Virus record (IMG/VR): IMGVR_UViG_3300020467_000005
Span: 1-57,804 of that record
Length of the DNA: 57,804 nucleotides
Source: a virus
Reading direction: 5' to 3' (one strand)
Shown here: positions 1 through 12,000 of the stretch, piece after piece
How the letters are laid out: every line of letters begins with the position of its first letter
Numbering within the stretch: the stretch's first letter is position 1
Position numbers and translations under genes: made by a program
The notes under the pieces: model-generated
The model's database searches: none
Told to the model about the DNA's origin: nothing
What the model saw: the letters and a program-made list of their open reading frames with translations, nothing else

Positions 1-3000
1 GATCTGCCCTGTTACACCAAGTGTGCCACCTATGGTGGTGTTGTTTGTTACGTCAAGAGTACCAAGAGTTGAGGTACCAGTAATCTCTGCATTACCAGAT
101 GTGGAATGCAATGTAATCTTGTCAGTGCTAGATCCATTCTGTAACTTAAGTGTCTTAGATCCACCACGCAATACAACACTGTCTTTTAATAGTGAAGTAG
201 AGTTAACAGTAAGTGTGCCATCTAGTTGCTGATTACCATCTACATTAAGATCAGAATCGAAGTCTACATTCTGTGTGACATTAAGAGTGTCATCAATGAC
301 AGTAGTGCCAGCGACATCTAAGGTGCCATCTATTGTGGTATTACCAGTAGCACCAGCAACAATAAACTTGCTAGTGTTAACGATAATAGATCCAGTGATA
401 TTAGCATTAGACGTAAGGTTAAGTGTGTTAACATCAGCAGTCGTTAGAGTTGTTGTACCTGTTACTCCCAGTGTTCCTCCAATGAGAGTGTTACCAGATG
501 ATCCAACGATAGAAATCGTAGGAGCATTATTTGGTCCCATATAGAAGTCTTCACCGAAGAAGACATCCTTAGCAATTATTGCACCACCTGTTACGTTAAA
601 CGCAGCAGTGTCAATTAGGTTAGCAGGATTAGTAGCATTAGTAACGGAGGTAACACCAGTGATACCAACAGTGTTAGTAACATTAGTAGCTCCATTAACA
701 TCCAGTGTTCCTTGAATATCCGTGTTACCATTGTCTGAGTCTATTACAAACTTATCTACTCCAGCATTAGTCTGGACTTTAAATTCTTCGTTATCTGCCT
801 GTAAATTAAATGATGCTCTAGTGGTAAGGTTACCATCTACATTAAGTGTAGAATCAAAGTCAGCTGCTTGAGTAACATTAAGAGTATCATCAACAGTTGT
901 AGCACCCTCTATGTTTACAGTGCCTTGTATATCTGTGTTACCGTTATCAGTATCAACTTCAAACTTAGTTAGACCAGCAGCATTCTGAATAACAACTAAC
1001 TTGTTATCTGCCTTAACTGTTAAACCATCTGTAATAGTAGTTAAGTTATCTACGTCAAGAGTACCATTAATAGTGGTGTTGTCATCTATAACTGTCTCAC
1101 CAGTAGAAGAGTCAAGAGTTAAGTTACCAGAAGAGGTGTCAATTTCAGAAGCACCTGATACACCAATCTGAATGTTATCAGCAGTGATGTCAGTAGATGT
1201 AACTGCCTGATTAAACTGGACTGTACCTACAAATGCATGAGCATCAGTATTAGCATTACCAATAGTGGTGTTACCATTTACATCTAAAGTACCAGTGACT
1301 GTGAGATTATCATCGACTTGAGTCTCTCCAGTTGCGGAGTCGAGGATAAGGTTATTTCCAGTAGTTGTGCTAATTTCAGAATCAGAGTCCACACCGATAG
1401 TAACAGCATCAGCTGTGATATCAGTGGAAGTGATTGCTTGATTGAATTGTATTGTACCTGTAACACTGTGACTGTCGCCAGAAGCATTACCGATAGTAGT
1501 ATTACCATCAACGGTAAGGGTACCATCAACCTTGGTATTCCCATCGACATTAAGATTATTATCAACATCTAAATCATCTGTAACGTTTACTGTGCCACCT
1601 GCTGAATCTAAGACTAGATTTCCAGAGGTTGTATCAATTTCTGTTGCACCAGATACACCGATCTGAATATTATCAGCAGTAATATCTGTGGAAGTAATCG
1701 CTTGGTTAAACTGGACAACACCAGTTACAGAGTGAGAGTCACCAGCTGCGTTACCAATAGTTGTGTTGCCATCAACTGTAAGAGTACCAGCGACTTCTGT
1801 ATTACCTGTGTTAGCAGTAACAACAAACTTATTACTATTAATTCTAAAGTCATCGGTTATGTCTACATCACCTACGATGTCTACATTACCATCTACAACA
1901 GCATTACCAGATACGTCTAAATTCTCTCCGACAAATAGACTTAATCCAATACCAGCACCACCACCAACTGTTAAGGTACCTGTACCTGAGTTAGAAGCAT
2001 TGGTAGTATCAAACAGTGCTAAACTACCAGCATCTAAACCTGATCTTGTGCCAGAGAATGCTTCAGAGTTATTAGTTGCAGCATGATATAAAGCATATCT
2101 TGAAGCAGAAGTATCCCAACCAAAGAATCCAATCTTAGCAGAGTTATCATAGTATCTAAATTCAATACCACGATCTTTAGCATCTGACTGACCAGGTGCA
2201 GTGTCCCCGCCAAGAGTAAATACAGTGTCATCTATAGTAACTACAGTGCTGTTAACTGTGGTTGTAGTACCATTAACTGTGAGGTTACCTTCGATTAATG
2301 CGTTGGTGTTGACTGTTAAACTTCCGTCAACTGTGACATCATCAGTAAATTGTGATACTGCATTGACTGTTAATACATCAGTATTAGCATCACCAATAGT
2401 TGTTAGTGCCCCAGTAATATTAACTTCACGATTGAATGTTGCATTACCGTGGACTATGATAGCACCATCAGTAGCATTACCTTGTCCTGCACGTCCTATA
2501 GTTGTGAATCCTGATTCACCTAAGACAGAGAATTCTACGTTATCGTTAGTGCCAACCTTACCAATATAGAAGTCATCTCCTACATGTAAATCTTGGACAA
2601 TACCTACACCACCTGCAACTCTTAACTGAGCATCAGCATCGTTAGCGAAGTCTGCATTATGTGCTGCACCACCACCTAAGTAGGTGCGATACAATACATC
2701 TAAGTTATTAAGTAGAGAAGGACGTGTGCGAGCAGTGCCAGCATCCTTAACTACAATACGATCAGAAACATATAAATCTCCACCAACACGTGCGTCTACA
2801 TCTACGTTAAGACCACCGTCTATATCTACTGCACCTTCTCCAGTCTTGGTGATAGCATCATCAGCAGTAGTATCAACTGCTATGTTAGTAGTAGTCTCAA
2901 ATGTTGCTAGACCAAGGTTATTTAATGTGCCTTCAATATCTGTATTACCAGATGCACTTGTAACTTTAAATGTCTGTGTTGATCCATTGGTAATAGTAAA

Positions 3001-3800
3001 GAATTTACCATTGGTATCAAGAGTTATATCATCATGGAATACTGCATCTAAATCAACATCCAACTCATCATTAAGAGTTGTCTTACCATCAACATCTAAT
3101 GTGCTATTAAATGTTACTCCAGCATCTACGTCAAGAGTACCATCTGTATGTGTATTACCGTTGTCAGAATCTACATCAAATACACTGACACCAGCAGCAG
3201 TTTGAATATCAAATTTCTTATTGTCTGCTTTAATAATAAGGTTATCTGTGATCTCAGTTTCTAACTGAATATCAAGTGTACCTTCTATAACTGTGTTACC
3301 TGTGTCAGTATCTACAGTAAACTTATCTACACCAGCAGCAGTCTGAATCTTAAAGTCTTCGTTATCAGACTTAATTAATACAGTATCATTTATTTCTGTC
3401 TGACCTGCAATGGTGACTTCACCACCTATATGTGCATTCTCACTAAGTCCAAAACCACCCGTAACTACCAGAGTCCCCGTAGTGGTCGAGGTAGATCCTG
3501 TGTTTGTTGTGAGAGCGAGGTTACCAGCAATGACAGGAGCATCAGTTCCAGAGAAGATTTCAGCCGAGTTTGTGGCATCGACGAGAAAGCGATAGCCGCC
3601 AGTGCCTGTCCATATATTAGAGTTTGCATAACTTGAGTCCCAACCAAAGAATCCTACCTTTGCAGATCCTTGGTAATATCTGAATTCTACACCACGATCA
3701 AGTGAATCAGCTGCTTGTGGTGCAGTATCTCCACCTAATGTAATAATTGGATCATCTACAGTCAATGTGGTACTGTTAACTGTAGTAGTTGTACCTTGTA
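1..3800 (-). repeat. Degenerate beta-strand repeats in the tail-fibre gene
   Basis: The coding sequence consists of variants of one short theme. In protein terms this is GN(T)TI(D)GTLDV followed by DDTLNVTQNVDFDSDLNVDG, repeated roughly every 60-100 residues. At the DNA level the plus strand shows recurring strings such as 'gtgttaccatctac', 'catcaactgt' and 'cagcagtaatatctgt'. Copies are diverged, so this is an old expansion rather than a recent tandem array. Boundaries are approximate. Confidence 0.7.
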
Positions 3801-5502
3801 CTAAAAGGTCACCCCAAATTTCAACAACACCTGAAGATGAATCATTAGTATCATTAGGGTCAAGTATGAAGTTACCTACAGGGTCACATGCTAATACGTT
3901 TTGCTTACTATGGAAGTTTTCAAAACATACACGACCATGCTGATAACCACCTGTGGCATCAGTAGCATGAAGTGTAATACCGTCATCAGCAGAAATCGCA
4001 ATCCTTGCTTCACCAGTACCAGCATTGGTCATCTGGATGTTAAGGTTTTGATTAGAATCTGAGTCTTGTGTATTCTTTATCCAGAAACTACCTTCACCAG
4101 TCTTCTCAATATCCTGAGTTACATCACCATCAAGTATGAAATCTGGATCACTGAATAATGTTTTTACATTAATATCAACTTCACCAGCACCACCATCACC
4201 AGTGTTATTAGCACCGAAGAGAAGATTGCCTGAAGTATCGTTGACTTTAACATAGTTTAAATAATTGAAACCTCTATAACCAGTAGTAGCAGTCAACTCC
4301 TGGTCTAATTCAAAGTCTTCTTTTGTGTTACCATCTGCAAAAGAGACACGGTTGTTTTGTAGTTGAAGATTATCTACACCTCTCTGTGCGATACTAACAA
4401 AACCACCTTCTATAGCATTACCATTATCCCATAGAGTTACATCAAAGTCTTCTTGGTCAAAAGATGCAACACCCTTTTGAGGTGCTAATGCAGTACCAAG
4501 ATATCTCCACCCATTAGTGTCAGATGTATCTGTATGAGAAGGCTCCCCGCCACCAGCCGATACGTCGGCAATTGCTTCATAAAGTTTATCCGTTGAGTTT
4601 TTAACTTTGTCGTATCTGCTATAAGTAGCAGCATTATCAAATACTGGATCAAGACTACCTTGCTTTGCAGTAGCAATAGCAGAGGTCTGAGCATATGTCA
4701 GACGACCATATCTATCTACTGTAAAGTTTGTAGTGTTGACTGTCTCATCACCTGTCGTTGCAGATAAAAGAGGTGTGTCTGCGTTACCTACAGGGTTGTA
4801 AGTACCGACAACAACTGTTGTATCAGCGAGGTCAATGAATGGATTGTTAGTCTGACCAGTACCATTTTGTACAATAATACGGTTAGATCCACCAGTAATA
4901 CTTCTACTAACAATGGTACCTTCTGACTGTCTAGACAGAATACCAAAGGTAGTCATGTTTGCCAACGCAGTTAGATCACTGTCTAATGGTTGTGCGTCAG
5001 CAATTCCATATGCAGCCAAGGTTGTTGGATTATCAGCATCAACAATACGACCACGAGAGTCAATTGTTACCTGACTGTATGAACCTGTTGCACCTAGGTC
5101 ATTGGAATCATAATGAGGAAGAGTTGGAACATAGTTCAACTCAGCAGTGATAGTTAGGTTCGAGGATCCATCGAACGTACCACTACCCGACATATCACCA
5201 CCAAGAGCAATATTTCGAGCGTTTGCTAATCTAGTTGCAGTAGCAGAGTTACCAACAAGTGATGCAGTAATGGCACCTGCTTCAAAGTTACCGTCGGCAT
5301 CTCTCTTAACTAGGGTGTTTGCAGTATTAGATTCAGTTTCGATTGGTCTCTCATATTTAAGAGAGTTCCAAGCGGTCACACCATCTCCTACTTTCAGTCG
5401 GGAGGTATCTATTTCGATACCCAACTCACCTTGAGCTAAGATTGGATTGACGTTAGCCCACTGCTGTGCACCATCACGTCTTAGTTGTAGTCTATTTGCC
5501 AT
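1..5502 (-). CDS. Long tail-fibre-like protein (3' end outside window)
   Basis: An open frame of 1834 codons starts at ATG 5502 and is still open at the left edge, so the C-terminus is missing. The N-terminus (MANRLQLRRDGAQQW, then ELGIEIDTSRLKVGDG) matches the short domain that begins many phage tail fibres (Mtd-N/hyaluronidase-like), where it anchors the fibre. The rest is Thr/Asn/Asp/Gly-rich with repeated beta-strand units such as GNTTIDGTLDV and DDTLNVT, as expected for a long trimeric beta fibre. A module containing RGVEFRYY and KVGFFGWD occurs twice (near 2110-2215 and 3630-3735). An AAGGA Shine-Dalgarno lies 13 nt upstream, behind a late-promoter octamer. It probably encodes a host-contacting fibre; the receptor and exact fibre type cannot be told from sequence. 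It is the last gene seen of the structural block. Confidence 0.88.
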   Translation of the reverse strand, partial: MANRLQLRRDGAQQWANVNPILAQGELGIEIDTSRLKVGDGVTAWNSLKYERPIETESNTANTLVKRDADGNFEAGAITASLVGNSATATRLANARNIALGGDMSGSGTFDGSSNLTITAELNYVPTLPHYDSNDLGATGSYSQVTIDSRGRIVDADNPTTLAAYGIADAQPLDSDLTALANMTTFGILSRQSEGTIVSRSITGGSNRIIVQNGTGQTNNPFIDLADTTVVVGTYNPVGNADTPLLSATTGDETVNTTNFTVDRYGRLTYAQTSAIATAKQGSLDPVFDNAATYSRYDKVKNSTDKLYEAIADVSAGGGEPSHTDTSDTNGWRYLGTALAPQKGVASFDQEDFDVTLWDNGNAIEGGFVSIAQRGVDNLQLQNNRVSFADGNTKEDFELDQELTATTGYRGFNYLNYVKVNDTSGNLLFGANNTGDGGAGEVDINVKTLFSDPDFILDGDVTQDIEKTGEGSFWIKNTQDSDSNQNLNIQMTNAGTGEARIAISADDGITLHATDATGGYQHGRVCFENFHSKQNVLACDPVGNFILDPNDTNDSSSGVVEIWGDLLVQGTTTTVNSTTLTVDDPIITLGGDTAPQAADSLDRGVEFRYYQGSAKVGFFGWDSSYANSNIWTGTGGYRFLVDATNSAEIFSGTDAPVIAGNLALTTNTGSTSTTTGTLVVTGGFGLSENAHIGGEVTIAGQTEINDTVLIKSDNEDFKIQTAAGVDKFTVDTDTGNTVIEGTLDIQLETEITDNLIIKADNKKFDIQTAAGVSVFDVDSDNGNTHTDGTLDVDAGVTFNSTLDVDGKTTLNDELDVDLDAVFHDDITLDTNGKFFTITNGSTQTFKVTSASGNTDIEGTLNNLGLATFETTTNIAVDTTADDAITKTGEGAVDIDGGLNVDVDARVGGDLYVSDRIVVKDAGTARTRPSLLNNLDVLYRTYLGGGAAHNADFANDADAQLRVAGGVGIVQDLHVGDDFYIGKVGTNDNVEFSVLGESGFTTIGRAGQGNATDGAIIVHGNATFNREVNITGALTTIGDANTDVLTVNAVSQFTDDVTVDGSLTVNTNALIEGNLTVNGTTTTVNSTVVTIDDTVFTLGGDTAPGQSDAKDRGIEFRYYDNSAKIGFFGWDTSASRYALYHAATNNSEAFSGTRSGLDAGSLALFDTTNASNSGTGTLTVGGGAGIGLSLFVGENLDVSGNAVVDGNVDIVGDVDITDDFRINSNKFVVTANTGNTEVAGTLTVDGNTTIGNAAGDSHSVTGVVQFNQAITSTDITADNIQIGVSGATEIDTTSGNLVLDSAGGTVNVTDDLDVDNNLNVDGNTKVDGTLTVDGNTTIGNASGDSHSVTGTIQFNQAITSTDITADAVTIGVDSDSEISTTTGNNLILDSATGETQVDDNLTVTGTLDVNGNTTIGNANTDAHAFVGTVQFNQAVTSTDITADNIQIGVSGASEIDTSSGNLTLDSSTGETVIDDNTTINGTLDVDNLTTITDGLTVKADNKLVVIQNAAGLTKFEVDTDNGNTDIQGTVNIEGATTVDDTLNVTQAADFDSTLNVDGNLTTRASFNLQADNEEFKVQTNAGVDKFVIDSDNGNTDIQGTLDVNGATNVTNTVGITGVTSVTNATNPANLIDTAAFNVTGGAIIAKDVFFGEDFYMGPNNAPTISIVGSSGNTLIGGTLGVTGTTTLTTADVNTLNLTSNANITGSIIVNTSKFIVAGATGNTTIDGTLDVAGTTVIDDTLNVTQNVDFDSDLNVDGNQQLDGTLTVNSTSLLKDSVVLRGGSKTLKLQNGSSTDKITLHSTSGNAEITGTSTLGTLDVTNNTTIGGTLGVTGQI

Positions 5503-5541
5503 TTACTTAAAGGGATCCTTCAGAGCACAGTCTTACTGGTT

Positions 5542-5549
5542 TATTTATG
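5542..5549 (-). promoter_or_regulatory. T4-type late promoter octamer, CATAAATA
   Basis: The minus strand reads CATAAATA, 7 of 8 matches to the T4 late consensus TATAAATA. It lies 40 nt upstream of the tail-fibre ATG (5502), so a start about 10 nt downstream would leave the AAGGA ribosome site in the leader. It overlaps the end of the preceding 72-aa gene. It probably drives late expression of the fibre gene. Confidence 0.6.
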
Positions 5550-5763
5550 CGTCCGCAGGTGCCTCTTCAACTTTTTCCTCTTCAACTGGAGGATTAAGAT
5601 ACTCTAGTGTCTCAATGGCACCGAGTAATTTGAGAGCAGTCTGCTCATTATCTTTAATCTTTTTAGCAAGAGACTGATTCTCGTTAATAAGATCTGAATA
5701 ACGTTGTTTAAATTCTGCTGTAAGTTCACCTGGGGTTTTTGTTTCTGTCACATCAACTGGCAT
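5545..5763 (-). CDS. Small acidic coiled-coil protein (72 aa), unknown function
   Basis: ATG at 5763 is preceded by GGAG with 6 nt spacing, a good ribosome site. Residues about 10-55 (TAEFKQRYSDLINENQSLAK and following) show heptad-like spacing of hydrophobic residues and should form a coiled coil. The last 15 residues are Glu/Pro/Ala-rich and acidic. The gene overlaps the 3' end of the 89-aa gene by 11 nt, so the two are probably translated together. The position between the large DUF4815-like gene and the tail-fibre gene suggests a virion or fibre-assembly accessory role, for example a small chaperone or linker. That is inference only; I do not recognise a named family. Confidence 0.75.
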   Translation of the reverse strand: MPVDVTETKTPGELTAEFKQRYSDLINENQSLAKKIKDNEQTALKLLGAIETLEYLNPPVEEEKVEEAPADA

Positions 5764-6022
5764 TGTTTTTCTCCAAAAATTTTAAAAGCATGTTTTTCAT
5801 GTCACTTATATCTGATTTTAATGCATCAACGTCGGTTTGTAAAGAGGTGAATTGCTTCTCCTTTTTTTCACGTTTGTTATATGATGCCATATATTGATCA
5901 TATTGTGATTTGTTACAATTCACAACTGCATTAGATGCAGGATCTCGATACCATCCATCCCTGTTGTCAACTGGGATTAGGTCAGGTTTGAAAACCTGGA
6001 TATGATCTTCGGGTTCTTGCAT
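5753..6022 (-). CDS. Small conserved-type protein with C-terminal coiled coil (89 aa)
   Basis: I take ATG 6022 as the start. The frame could begin at a TTG three codons earlier (6031), but neither has a visible Shine-Dalgarno and ATG is the simpler choice. The first half has a compact segment with aromatic residues (GWYRDPASNAVVNCNKSQYD); the second half (KREKKEKQFTSLQTDVDALK onwards) is a clear coiled coil. I recall similar proteins (a small N-terminal domain, YxxYxxSYNxR, then a coiled coil) next to tail-fibre genes in marine T4-like phages, but cannot confirm this. It overlaps the following 72-aa coiled-coil gene by 11 nt, and the two may pair. Function unknown. Confidence 0.75.
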   Translation of the reverse strand: MQEPEDHIQVFKPDLIPVDNRDGWYRDPASNAVVNCNKSQYDQYMASYNKREKKEKQFTSLQTDVDALKSDISDMKNMLLKFLEKNNAS

Positions 6023-6053
6023 ACTTGACAAAAGAATAATAATTAATTATACT

Positions 6054-6070
6054 CAACCATGTAAGGGTTG
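6054..6070 (-). other. Weak hairpin between the 2454-aa and 89-aa genes
   Basis: On the minus strand CAACC and GGTTG can pair as a 5-bp stem with a 7-nt loop, just after the stop codon of the large DUF4815-like gene, followed by an AT-rich stretch (TATAATTAATTATTATTC) without a clean U-run. It may be a weak terminator or only a chance hairpin. Confidence 0.25.
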
Positions 6071-6081
6071 GGATCAATACT

Positions 6082-9000
6082 CTATGTAGCTAACGCTATA
6101 GCACGTAGATCTGCGATTAAAGGAACTCGTGCCTGATTCTTGGATCGCATAACGATCTTAATCTGGAAAGCATTAAAACTTAACCCACGGACTTCATAAG
6201 GATAGTCCTTCCAAAGATATTCATCTGTTGGAGTGGTATCATAATCAACAGCATTGGCACTTTGTAATGGATCGCCAACATAAGTCCAACCAATAGTAGC
6301 AGGATCTGTGTTGTCTCCAGTCTTAAATGCCTTATAGTATAATCTAATCTCTGTAGAAGGATGTCTAGTAGTCTGGAAATCTATCTTCAGAGATCTAGCC
6401 TCAGAACCGAGGCGAGCGAGACGTGTTATATAAACAGCATCATTCTGATCACCTTGAGGTAATGTAGATACATCTTGTGTCGTATCTATATTATTCTGCT
6501 GACCGTATGGTTCAGGACCACCAGGCCAGTAGTTGACTCTATTTGAGGTAGTAATCAACGAGAGTCTATCTAAGTCAATACATGGAGATAGAGTCTCTTT
6601 TTCTGTAGTTAAGACGAGTGCCATGTTAAAGGACTTATTACCGTCTAATTTGTTTTGCTCATTTATCTTAGAGCAAACCATTTGAGGTTGCTCAAATTGA
6701 TTGAGTTGATTCAATACAACATCAAGATATTGACCACTGTTAATGAATGAGTTCTGGTCAACAACAGTTGATCCATTACCTATTGATGTAGCAGTAGTAG
6801 TATTAACACGAGCAGTAATACTTGTCTCTGGTAATACCATCGTTGAGACAGTAGGTGTTAGAGATTCAAACTGGACGTTCTGAGATGCCCAGACATCTGT
6901 ACCTCCACCACGAATACCATTAGTTGCCACATGATCTATGTGTAACATATAGGTATCTAACCAAGGACATGATATTGAAGTATGGACTTTATTCAACTCA
7001 ATGAGAGGAATACCGTCTAGGTTATAACATTGAACTATAGATCCAGATCCATGCTCAACGTCAGCAGTGCTACTAGCACCACGTCCACTTGTTGCAACTG
7101 TGATAGATTTACCATCAGATGCAATGGCAGAATATTGTATAATTTCATCGTCGATCTTAAGATATCCTGGATTTAAGTTACTAATTGCAGCACCACCAAT
7201 GAGTGAGTGGAATTGACTTGCATCAGATAACTGAATAGTAGTAGCACCAGCAGCAAGAGTAGTTGTTAGTGTTGTATCTGGTACTTCAGATATAATACCT
7301 GATACCTCTACGTTGTTAGTCCTTTGATGCATACCGTGGTTTCTGTGGTATACCAATACTTCTTTATCATCCGCAGGGAATGATGGTGAAGCAGTTGGGT
7401 ATGCTACATATGAGTCACCACTATATGTGGCACTCGTTAGAGTAGCACTTGTGCCTCCAGCTTCTGATATAGTATCACTTAAGTCAAACTGTTTAGAAAC
7501 ATAATTTGCATAGACTGTGATAGCAGATGCTGTACCTCCACCAGGGAGTGTAGCACCGACAGCATAGTATGCTGTAACTGTAGCATTTGCTGATGAAGTT
7601 GATCCACTTAATGCATCACCTTCAGCGAATACACCATTGTATATTGCTGATAATTCAAAGACTACAACTGACTGAGATGATCTTATTCCTTGGAATGGAT
7701 CGTTATTAGCATCTAAAAAACCTGCGGCAAACGTACCATCTATATCAGTGATTGTAATCTTCTCAGGATCTGATACAGCATCAAACTCTTTAATAGTTGC
7801 TGAAGCACCAGATGGTTGCTGAACTATTCTCGCACCGATAGTAAAGTTGTAGTTATTACCACTGGGCAAAGTTAGTTGTTGTGTCGGTTTCAGTGTTAGT
7901 ATTGGATTCTCTATGAGATTTTTGGTACCACCATTACCACGTCCTAACTCAGCGTTATTCATCATTGCAGTACCAGTCATGCTAGTAAAGTTAGCACGAT
8001 AGACAGTAAACTTCATGTCCTCATACTGGTCTGCTGTCCATGTAGATGCGTTTTGTGATTTGAATAACACACCTGCATAGGGTTGCTCAGATATAGTCCT
8101 TGTTCCTGTGACATCTATATCACCCATTCGTGATATCCATACTGTATACTCATTAGAGTCAGACAGTAACACGAAACAGTATTCAATAGATTGCTTAATG
8201 TATACAGGAGATCTGAATGTAAATCTTGATGGGATAGCAGCGTTGTCAGATAATTCAACAGCTGATGGGTTAATAGTTACATCAGAGAATGGAAGAATAT
8301 CCTTAGTAGGATAACCATTTTCCATTGTCCTTATCTGCATAGAGATAGGAATGTTAGCATCCTTAGTCTTGAAGAATATATCAACACCAGTTAGGAATAC
8401 ACCACCTTCCTCATCACATATGAATGATTGAGCAAGAGGGTCATACCAACCAATCTGTCTAGTCTCAGTCCTTGTTGTAGTAACTGTCCTAGTATCAGAA
8501 ACTGTGTCTCTAACTAACTCAGCATTTCTTACAGCAAGAATAGTTTCTCTAACTGTCTTCAACTGACCAGCAGCAGTGTAAGTAGTTTCAGCAGATGAAT
8601 CTACACTACTACCACCCTTAGCATTAGTACTTGATGTAGTAAATCTAAATGTCCTAGTACCAGTTGCCCAACGTGGGTTGGAATCATTACCTGGGTTAGG
8701 AATAAAGAATGTACCTTTTAGACTACCAACGTTATCAGTTAATAGACGACGATCTTTAACAACTGCACGTGCACCAGAAGTCTGGCCTAATAGCACCTCA
8801 CCGACGTTAATATTACCGTAGAAGTTAGGGTTAACACTCTCTGATAGTGAGGCAGTATCAACGTTAATGAATGGAGTTTGAGATGCGTAAGACTCTGCTA
8901 ATGCAGTAGTTCCAGTAGCATATGGGTCGGTTGTATACCCCTCATTAGCAGGAGCAACCTTCAAACGACATCCTGAAATCTGTCCTACAACTGTCTCTCC

Positions 9001-12000
9001 AACAACGAAAGGTGTCTCGTTAGTGTTAGGATCAGCAGTAGATGACTTAACTATCTCAATAACTTTAGGTACGATGTAAGTAGATACATTCACACCATCG
9101 AAGAAAGCATAGACTCTTGTTCTAGGCTTCATTCTCTCAACGTTGAATGCAACGTTACGAGATCTAATCCAAGGAATCGCTGTCTCAGATAAGGTAAAGT
9201 CACCTAAAGACTTTCTATCAATCTTGGGTACAACTTTAGTCCTGATACCTTGTCTTGCTTGGTTGTTAACAACCCTCCAAGTCCTTCTTTCATGGACAAA
9301 CAATGCCTGTCTTCCTTGTCCGTGACCCAATCTACCGAGTCTACGACCACCTGCACTGAATGATCCTGATCTATTTCTAAATTGTGATGTTGATATTAGT
9401 GATTCACCTGTCCAGTTAGTCTTCCATGATCCCCACTGAATAGGAGCAAATCCATCTCCATCAACCTGCATATCTCTTGATACAGCAGAGAAGTCTCCTT
9501 CTACATTCTCCACCCTAGCTGGCATACGCTTTGTGTCTACCCAGTCATCAGATGCAGGAGTTAAGTCAACACGTCCAATGAATGTGAAAACGTTGAATGG
9601 GTTTACATTCTCTGTCCTAGATGCATATGGTTGTGTAATGATTGCATGGTCTTCCCAAGGTAGGAGTGCCATGTTACCAGGAGTCTTAACAATATTAGTA
9701 GAAGCTGATGTGTTTAATATAAGTGGAACGTTAGTTGTGAAGTGTGATGGTCTTAGATGACCCTCCTTGAAATCAAGGGAGCACTTGTAGTCAACGTTAA
9801 GTACGTCACCGACATTATGGTCTGTGAAGTCATCAACAACGTAACCGTTTTTGAGACGGTCAAATCCGTTATCGTCATAGGTCTTGGTGTTTTCTGCTTG
9901 GACTTCAAGTAGAGATAGAGAAGTATAATATTCTACATGCTCTAGTCTTGTCTCAAGATCACCAATATCCTTCATAGTATAACGACGGATAATCTCAGGG
10001 TTAATGATGATATCTCTTTCTACATCATAAACATATGGACGGTACTCGAGTTGTGCTAATAACATAGCATTATCGATCTCGTCAGGTGGTGGAAGATCCT
10101 CAGATGATACACCTTGAGTTATCTTAAGTTGATTATCATGTGTTAGATATAACTTATCTGCACGTGGGAGATAGTATGAATAGTCCATACGAATCTCTGT
10201 ATTAACCTTCGGTATATCGAAGATAGTAGATCCACCTGCACCACCAGATGTGTCAAATGCTCTTGCAGCAAAGTCTAGTGAAGCACATTCTACTAAGAAT
10301 GGATTAGATACTGTACCATCTCTAGATGCTAACTCACCTACACCTGGACGGAAATCAACTTGGTCTCTTAGGAAGTTAATAGATCCATCTAGTTTATAGG
10401 TTGGAATTTCTGAATAGTTAATACCAGTATATGACTGTGATGAGAAGTAATCTCCAGATGATTCATGCACGAAGTAGTCAAATATGATTAACAGTTTACG
10501 AATTGGAGGTGTATACTGTGGGTATCTTGTAATCTTAGATACGTCATAGAAGTGTGCTTTCTGCCCTGCTTCTAATGTATACTGAGTGGTTACAACCTTA
10601 CTACCTCTAGTTACAGATCCTTCTGCATCGTCAATGATAGCACTCAATGGTAACCCATCGTCATCTTGGCCATCAATAGTCTCACCAGCAGCAAATGGGA
10701 TCTCATTCAATTGCACAACATACAATCTCAATGTTGAGTTAATGAATTGAATTACCCTACCACGTGCTCCAGAAGTCTTACCAATAACAACAGATCCGTT
10801 GTCAAAGAAGGTTGATTCTGTTAGTACTAGGTATGGTGGAGTAGCATCACTATCGTTCTCAGACTCATATACAGCATGTATATTGTATACATCATTCAAT
10901 GCAAATGAGATCTCTTCATCCTCAATACGTGTGCCATACAAGTTACCATAGGCAAGACCGTATTTTGGTTGGTCATTATTAATTCTTGTGCGAAGGACAT
11001 TAAGACATCTCATCTTAGCAGCAGTCTTAATCTTCTTCGATACAATATTCTTAGATATCAATGCTGTTAACTTAACTGTGTTAACATTTGCTAGACCATC
11101 AATAGTAACTGACTGTCTGTCAGCACCAAAGGTAACTGTTAATGTACCTAATTCATTGAGTGCATCAATGTTAAGGTTATCACCAACAGACCATGCAGAT
11201 CCTGATTCAGCAATGATAGTTAAGATATAGTTTTCGTCATCTAGTGTTGCAAACTGCTCGGATTCAGGTAGTGAAACAGTAACACCACCAGAAACAACAG
11301 TCTTATTATTAAATGTCCTGTATACAAAGAATGACTCATCAGAGATTGCCTTCATTGATGTGCGAGGACAGTCAATTGATAATTCACCATTCTGATAATC
11401 CTTCTGGAATATGAAAGGACGCATTCTAGCCAGTGTGTTTACCTCACCGTCGGCATTTCCACTACCTTTCTTAAGTCCTGTCTCTACTAGTGCATGCTGT
11501 TGTAAGTAATCAAAGATGTATGATGACTGACCTGATGCAGCATTTTGTGCTGTAGTATTAATAGCACCAGGGTCTACTCTCATAATTCTAAGAGTATTCT
11601 CACCCTCATCAGAGGTGTTGGTTGATGTTATAACTTCACCTGGACGTAGGTCTTCTGCAAACTTAGTTCTAAATCCTTCGATTCTACCATTACCAGCACT
11701 GTCGATAGTAACAGTTGCACCTTCAATAACTCTTACATCATTGAGCATCCAGTTACAACCAAATACTACAGTACCTGATCCAGCAGAGTTTTGTCTACCA
11801 AGACACTTTCTAGTATCAGTTAGGTTATATGTGTGAGCTGCTTCTAGAGTACCAACAACTCGGCCATCACGCTCGATAACCTCGCCATTTATGAAGGCAC
11901 CTGAGACTTGCTCAAGCATACAGTCTGTTGAACCTGGTGCAGATCCTTCGTCACCAACGTATCCTCTTGCCCTAGAAGTCCTTCCTACTAGCACATCACC

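Noticed and set aside
23-544. Plus-strand frames rich in Val, Pro and Ser
   Set aside because: They are antisense images of the Thr/Asn/Gly-rich tail-fibre codons and show no independent start signals or domains.
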